Source of the DNA: Choristocarpus tenellus KU-1152
Taxonomy: Eukaryota; Phaeophyceae
Assembly (NCBI GenBank): GCA_964200185.2
Contig: CAXNAD020000243.1
Coordinates: 1-23,470, forward strand
DNA: 23,470 nt
Direction of reading: 5' to 3'
A program made the position numbers and the translations under genes. Positions 18,598 through 23,470 of this stretch are shown one piece after another (the first letter of the stretch is position 1; the number at the start of each line of letters is the position of its first letter). The notes below the pieces were generated by a model that was not told the DNA's origin, ran no database searches, and worked only from the letters and a program-made list of their open reading frames with translations.

Positions 18598-21500
18598 ATG
18601 GGCTCCCCCGGTGAAGCAGCTGTGGTAGGTGCTGTGCTGTTGGTAATGTTCATTGCATTGTTCATTGGGTGGAGGACGCCTGAGACGGTGGTGAGCACAG
18701 ATCATACCTTAGTCATATCGACTCATGACTACTTAGCCATCGGTCAAATTGGTCATGCATTTCTTCTTATTCTCCCACTCCCTAGACCGCATATTCACAA
18801 GTTCTTGTACACTGATCTTATTATCTCTTGATGCTCGTTTAGGTGTTCATGAGTCTGGTTCTGGTATGGAATGCAGGTATTGTTTCTACTTCCGAGGCCC
18901 TGTCGGGCTTCAGCAACGAGGGCATGTTAGCGGTAGGGGCCTTGTTCGTCGTCGTCAAGGGAGTGGAACGATCCCAATTGGCTGACAAGGCCGCCCGACG
19001 TGTCTTCGGATTGGACACCAGCTTGAGGTCGGGGCTGCTGCGCCTCATGGTGCTATGTTTCCTTCTCTCGGCCTTCCTCAACAATACCCCAGTCGTAGCC
19101 CTTCTCATACCCATCACTAGAGACTGGGCCCGCACGCGAGGGTTCTCACCCTCCCAGCTCCTCATCCCTCTTTCGTATTCGTGCATCTTTGGTGGACTCC
19201 TCACTGTCATTGGCACTTCTACAAATCTGGTTGTGCAGGGCTTGGTGAAAGACGAGGGACTCCCTGGAATGGAGTTCTTCGAACCTGGCTACATTGGCCT
19301 GCCACTCGGGATGGTTGGGATGGTTTATCTTCTCTACACAGCTCCACGATTCCTCCCTTCTCACGGTGGGCTATTCCGCTATGTGCGTGACAAAGCTGAG
19401 GAGCTCCTGACAGAGGTAACCAATACTATTGAAGTCAAGGCAGCAAATGAAACACTATTCATTGCTTGCTATGCCTCTTGCAGCCATAAACGGCTGTTGG
19501 GAAGAATGATTGAGTTCAGGCTGTTAATCACCTCTCAGTCCTTGTGTTTTGATTTGTCATCACTCTATTCTTATCCTTATCAGGGCTGCTTTGTGCAACA
19601 TGTAGAGCTGTTTCACAACTTGCTATGTCCTTCGGTCTAGATAATTCATTAGTCAGCTGGGACAAGCTGAGTTTTTGAGATTGTTTTGCCATCTTCTACT
19701 CCAAATTGTATTCTTTTTCGCTGCCTTGAAACAAGGCAACGTGCTTACTCCCTTGCCATCCAAAACACTTCAGGTACAAGTTCTCAAAGACTTCAAGCAC
19801 ATAGGGGAACCTGTAAGCCTTGTCCTAGCGAGACTGGGTCTCCAACAGGAGACCCTGATCAAGATCCGTCGGAAAGTACCCCAGGCCCTGCTAAGGCAGA
19901 TGGATATGGAGGTGAGCCTGCACACTGGAGAACATTGGCATAGCTCTCATGGGGAAACAAGTTCTGCCGGGGGAAGGGGGGCAGCACCGGTGGGGATTAG
20001 CCGAGGACGAGAGACCATGCAATGCACAAGCAAGCACTACTACCGTAACCGGACAGAGTGCCTGTGGGGGACCAAGGGCGATATTACTTATTGTATGGGG
20101 ATTCGTGGGAAAGAGGAAGGGCTAAAGAGAGGGATGTCCTTTGGGCCCAATGTTCAGCATAGGGAGACACAACTCCAGTTGATCAGTGATGCAACCCATC
20201 ATGTGCCTCCGGTGCACTGTACAAACAGGGACCTGACAGCAAATGGAATTGAGTTGGGATGCCCAGTTGTGAGGACCTTGTCTGAAGGTGCAGCCCCCAG
20301 GAAGAAGTGGAGCCCCAAACCAGCAGGGATTAGAACTGGAATTAGGACTGCTGCAGTTGCTGGGACTGATAGCACACCAGGAGTTACACCTTCAGGGGGC
20401 GCTGACATGGTTGCAGTGACACCCAACAAGGGAGCAGTCAACCCTGGCTGGATTTTCTCACCACGGGTTGTAAGTGGGGTCGCGAGAACACACTCAGAGG
20501 CTGAAGAAGGGACGGCAAGTGGCAGAGAGATGCATGTGGAGTCACCAGCACCACCGCAACTAGACAATGAACGTACTTCAGGCGTAGACTCCACTCATAA
20601 CTCTGCTGGGTACACAGATGTGTACCCAGTAAGTCCTGGAGAGGTGGTACAAGGAGGGGACATTTTGTTTCTCAGCTGTGGACAGATGGCCATGATTTCC
20701 TTTCAGGGCTCAACAATGAGCCAGGGTCTGGAGGGCCTCAAGCTCCTGGACGTTAATGCGCTTGATCTCCCAGGCAGGGGAACAGATTTCTTTGAACTGG
20801 TGGTCTCGGATCGGAATCATTTCGTGGGACACTCTGCCGGCGAGGACAACAGTGCCTTCGGTGATTACTATAGCTGCAGTGTCGTTGCCGTGCGCAGGAA
20901 GGGATCTTTTAACGCTACCTCCGTTGCATCTAAAACCCCAGGCTCATTTGTGGCACGAGAAGCTTCAGCGCACATTGCTGCTTCCATATCTACCTCGATG
21001 AATGGCCAATCAGGAAGAGACGTGGAGGGCAACCAGCAGCAGCTCTCAGAGGCTGAAGCACTCAGTCCCTCTGTAAACTTTGAGCCGACCATAGACCAGT
21101 CCCAGAGGCGAACGAGGGGACGAACAGCCTCTTCGGAGGAATCTCGATGGCGCCTACGTCCCCGTATGACGTCAGTGGAGGATGCAAGGGATCTTGAGGT
21201 AGCACACCGGCCTCTCCAGGCGGGGGATGTGGTACTGGTTCTGGCTAAGGAAAACTTCATTGACAAGTGGGCACCCTCTCAAGCGCAAGACTTTTTTCTT
21301 GTCACCAATGTCGGCTCTGTGCCCAAGCCGGTACGGCTGTGGGATTACGTGCCATTGGGCATCTTTGCGGTTATGTTAGCGTGGGTGACAGCCTTCGGGG
21401 TCGACATGGTGAGAGGGGAGAATTTGGGTTATTTGGTTTTCTGCTGTGGTGGTGATAGCAATTGGGAGTTTGGCAGGCTTGAATTTATTTATTTATTTAT

Positions 21501-22079
21501 GGTCCTCGGTTGGGTTGATAGGGCTAGGGAAAAAGTGTATACCTTGTGTTTTGAGGGAATGGAAGACCAACCGCAATGGACTTGTTGGCATGGGTGATGG
21601 CGATCAGTATTAAAAGTAACGCCTCAGTGCTGAGGTGGAAAAATTAGCCCTACAGCTCTGTTTTGAGGCCTTTTTGAGCAAAATTATTTTTGTTGCAAAT
21701 TTTACTCAAGCGGGGGGGAGGGGGACAACTTGTTGTGCAGGCTAGTTTCCCATTTTGTCCCCCCTCTATTTCCCACTGTATTCACCTGGACTACAGACAG
21801 CGCTTGTGTGTGTGCCCTGAAGTTCAGTTAGAGCTCCGGTACCTGTGTGCAGGCAGCCCTCACAACCACCATTTGTACCCTGATACATCACGTCCCCAGT
21901 TTAGTGCTTGCGTGTTGTTGAGGAGACCTTACATCATCTCCTTAAGAAAGATTGGTCCTTGTGGTTCTCATAAGGAGGAACTAACTACCTGGCATACAAC
22001 CTACAAGTTCCTAAAACTTGTACTGTTGAATGAACCAGGCAGCAGCTTCTAAACCCTCTCCTAACAACTCATTACGCTC

Positions 22080-22135
<56 letters not shown>

Positions 22136-22393
22136 CCATTTTGCTCCCCTTGATTGGTCCCCTAGGTCAGGGGTGCCTTTGCAGCAGGAGCACTTCTGGT
22201 TCTGGGCGGATGGGTGGATGCCAGAAAGGCAGTAGGGTTTGTAAATTGGGGGCTTCTCCTTCTCATAGGCTCAGCACTGGGTCTCAGCCGAGGCATATCC
22301 AACAGTGGACTGGCAGGTTACGTTGGGGGTGCGATACGAGATTCTGGGATTAGTCCTGAGGCCAGCATCTTCGTTCTGTACGCCTTCACAATG
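18598..22393 (+). CDS. SLC13/DASS-family transporter, SAC1/SLT-like, with TrkA-C domains; runs off the right edge
   Basis: Exons in the window: 18598-18690, 18843-19415, 19774-21408, 22166-22393. All junctions are GT-AG in phase 0, giving 843 codons; the exon after the donor at 22394 was not found, so the C-terminus lies beyond the window. TM1 is near residues 5-24. Exon 2 carries DASS signatures: SAFLNNTPVVALLIP (107-121) and IGTSTNLVVQGL (154-165). Exon 3 encodes the cytosolic loop with two TrkA-C/RCK_C-like domains: the first starts VQVLKDFKHIGEPV (223) and resumes at YPVSPGEVVQGGDILFLS (about 505); the second has FFELVVSDRNHFVG and VVAVRRKG, resuming at LQAGDVVLVLAKENF (about 704). Long hydrophilic insertions interrupt both. 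A membrane segment follows (about 744-767) and exon 4 adds more helices. In Chlamydomonas such proteins are SAC1 (sulfur-starvation sensing) and the SLT Na+/sulfate transporters, so anion transport, probably sulfate, is inferred; the substrate cannot be read from sequence. Confidence 0.88.
22081..22133. repeat. Poly-C homopolymer, 53 nt, in intron 3 of the transporter gene
   Basis: 53 consecutive C lie on the sense strand. The run ends 32 bp before the exon 4 acceptor (GGTCCCCTAG), so it extends the natural pyrimidine tract. The complementary strand is 53 G, a strong candidate for G-quadruplex formation. Proline-rich open frames through it are composition artefacts. Confidence 0.95.
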
Positions 22394-22870
22394 GTGAGAA
22401 AACAATTACTTTTGTTATATTCTTCTATTTGCCGCCAGGTACACGAGATGGTAACGCCTCCCCTTGCCAGGTGGTGCTTACGTGCGGGACTCCTAAATGA
22501 TTTTTTTTGTTTTTTAAGAATATCGCCACGTGCCGTATTGTTTTTGTCCGAATACTGCGTGGTGTATGTACATACATTCTTGTGCATCTGTGGCCCCCTT
22601 GAGATAGGCACATTTTTTTTTTTTCCTACTGCAGGGTCCTCTCGACTCTGCTTTTAAAAAAAAGAAAAAAAAAGTCTGAGGGAGGCACAACAGGATGCTC
22701 TGCTTTTTAGATTGAGTTGTCGAGTTGTTTTGGTGTGTACATGTTTGCCCATACCGACATCCCACCACCACTTCCCCACTTCAGTATGACTTCCATCCAG
22801 ACAGTTGTGGCGCAAAATCATTCACAAAAAAGCCACCTGTGCCCAGTTCACTGCACAGCATTTGACGTTT

Positions 22871-22898
22871 GCCCCCTGTGCCCCCTGTGCCCCCTGTG
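22871..22898. repeat. 9-bp tandem repeat GCCCCCTGT, 3 copies
   Basis: Three direct copies of GCCCCCTGT stand in the last visible intron of the transporter gene. Slippage is the likely origin. Confidence 0.85.
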
Positions 22899-23382
22899 TG
22901 TACCGCTTGAGACAGTAGACTTGGTGTTATTTATCTCAAGGCGTTGTGTTTTGGCAAGCGACTGGTTGGTTGTGTGAACCCTTAAGTTTTGCCTTGTCTT
23001 CCCATGCCTTTTGCTTTCTTTTTTTTTAGCAAGTGGTGTCCACTTTCTTGGATGGCTCTTGAGGTTGGATGGCTCTGTAGCTTTGCGTGTTTAGTGGCGC
23101 TGCAGGCTTATAGTGGTAGGTTGTATTATGATAGTGTCGTGCTGTCCCGGGTGAGATGTAGGTGTCTGTTAATGCTGTGTGGTGTCCAAAACCAGTCTGC
23201 GCTGTGATTGAAATAGTCTTTTTACAGTATGATTGACGTGCACTAAAAGCAATCCATTGTGAAGAGGACTAATATATGCCATTTTCTTTTCACTTGGAAC
23301 ACTAATTTGGGGTATGAAGGTTTGTTGTTCATATTCCTCACTACAATACAGTAGCATAAACTCTTGGTAAATTGTTGCCTAA

Positions 23383-23392
23383 CCCCCCCCCT

Positions 23393-23435
<43 letters not shown>

Positions 23436-23442
23436 CCCCCCC
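23383..23442. repeat. Interrupted poly-C tract, about 60 nt
   Basis: C runs are broken by TT (23392-23393) and a single T (23433). The longest pure run is 39 C at 23394-23432. It is followed by CACC-rich sequence to the window end. As at 22081-22133, the tract is on the sense strand of a transporter intron. Confidence 0.93.
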
Positions 23443-23470
23443 ACCTCCCACCACTCTCAAACCACACCAC

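Larger units (their letters stand above)
22394..23470 (+). other. Intron 4 of the transporter gene, partial
   Basis: It starts with the GTGAGA donor after exon 4. The exon expected next in this family should encode a second SNT/TNNAAAAL-type motif followed by the last helices. No such sequence was found in any plus-strand frame, including after the acceptor-like tracts near 22635 and 23030, so the intron is at least 1077 nt. It contains T runs, a short GCCCCCTGT repeat (22871-22898) and a poly-C tract near the window edge. Confidence 0.6.

Noticed and set aside
22030-22353. Poly-proline protein frame
   Set aside because: The proline run is translated poly-C in an intron, and the rest is transporter exon 4 in the wrong frame.
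23031-23080. Candidate transporter exon after the TTTTTTTTAG acceptor
   Set aside because: The phase-0 reading (QVVSTFLDGS) hits a stop after ten codons and lacks the expected second SNT/TNN-type motif.

Overview
This is nuclear DNA from an intron-rich eukaryote, most likely an alga with a red-lineage secondary plastid (an ochrophyte stramenopile fits best, a haptophyte is possible). The main reason is the plastid-type phosphoglycerate kinase. Its first exon encodes a signal peptide ending in VGA|FVAPS, the 'ASAFAP'-like presequence that sends proteins into such plastids. Genes are split by roughly 50-1000 nt GT-AG introns, and repeats fill the wide gaps between them. No tRNA, rRNA, CRISPR or bacterial-type operon was seen.

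Layout. 1-2652: repeats (a poly-C tract, a 53-bp tandem array and a 43-bp tandem array) plus one probable minus-strand exon of a lysine-rich protein. 2653-3364: a small minus-strand gene that resembles the UPF0390 family, rebuilt from three exons, one intron apparently being GC-AG. 3365-7791: no convincing gene, but two copies of a MITE-like element, at 4895-5140 and inverted at 7523-7745. 7792-12138: a minus-strand gene rebuilt as nine exons (534 codons) whose junctions all agree in phase. It encodes about five diverged copies of a module built from beta strands followed by an alpha helix with a Phe/Leu-Cys motif. I cannot assign it to a named family, and it is the best candidate here for something undescribed. 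12139-15830: microsatellite, minisatellite and C-rich sequence, a long hairpin at 14392-14630, and an unexplained open frame beside it.

15831-18067: complete plastid PGK gene, minus strand, six exons, 450 residues. 18068-18597: 530-bp divergent intergenic region. 18598 onward: plus-strand SLC13/DASS-type transporter of the SAC1/SLT kind with two TrkA-C (RCK_C) domains, each carrying a long hydrophilic insertion. Four exons (843 codons) are inside the window and the gene runs off the right edge. Two long poly-C tracts lie on the sense strand of its introns.

Nothing ties the genes into one pathway. PGK serves plastid carbon metabolism and the transporter probably handles sulfate or a related anion; they share only a divergent upstream region. 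All exon models come from reading frames, splice motifs and phase, without transcripts or database searches.
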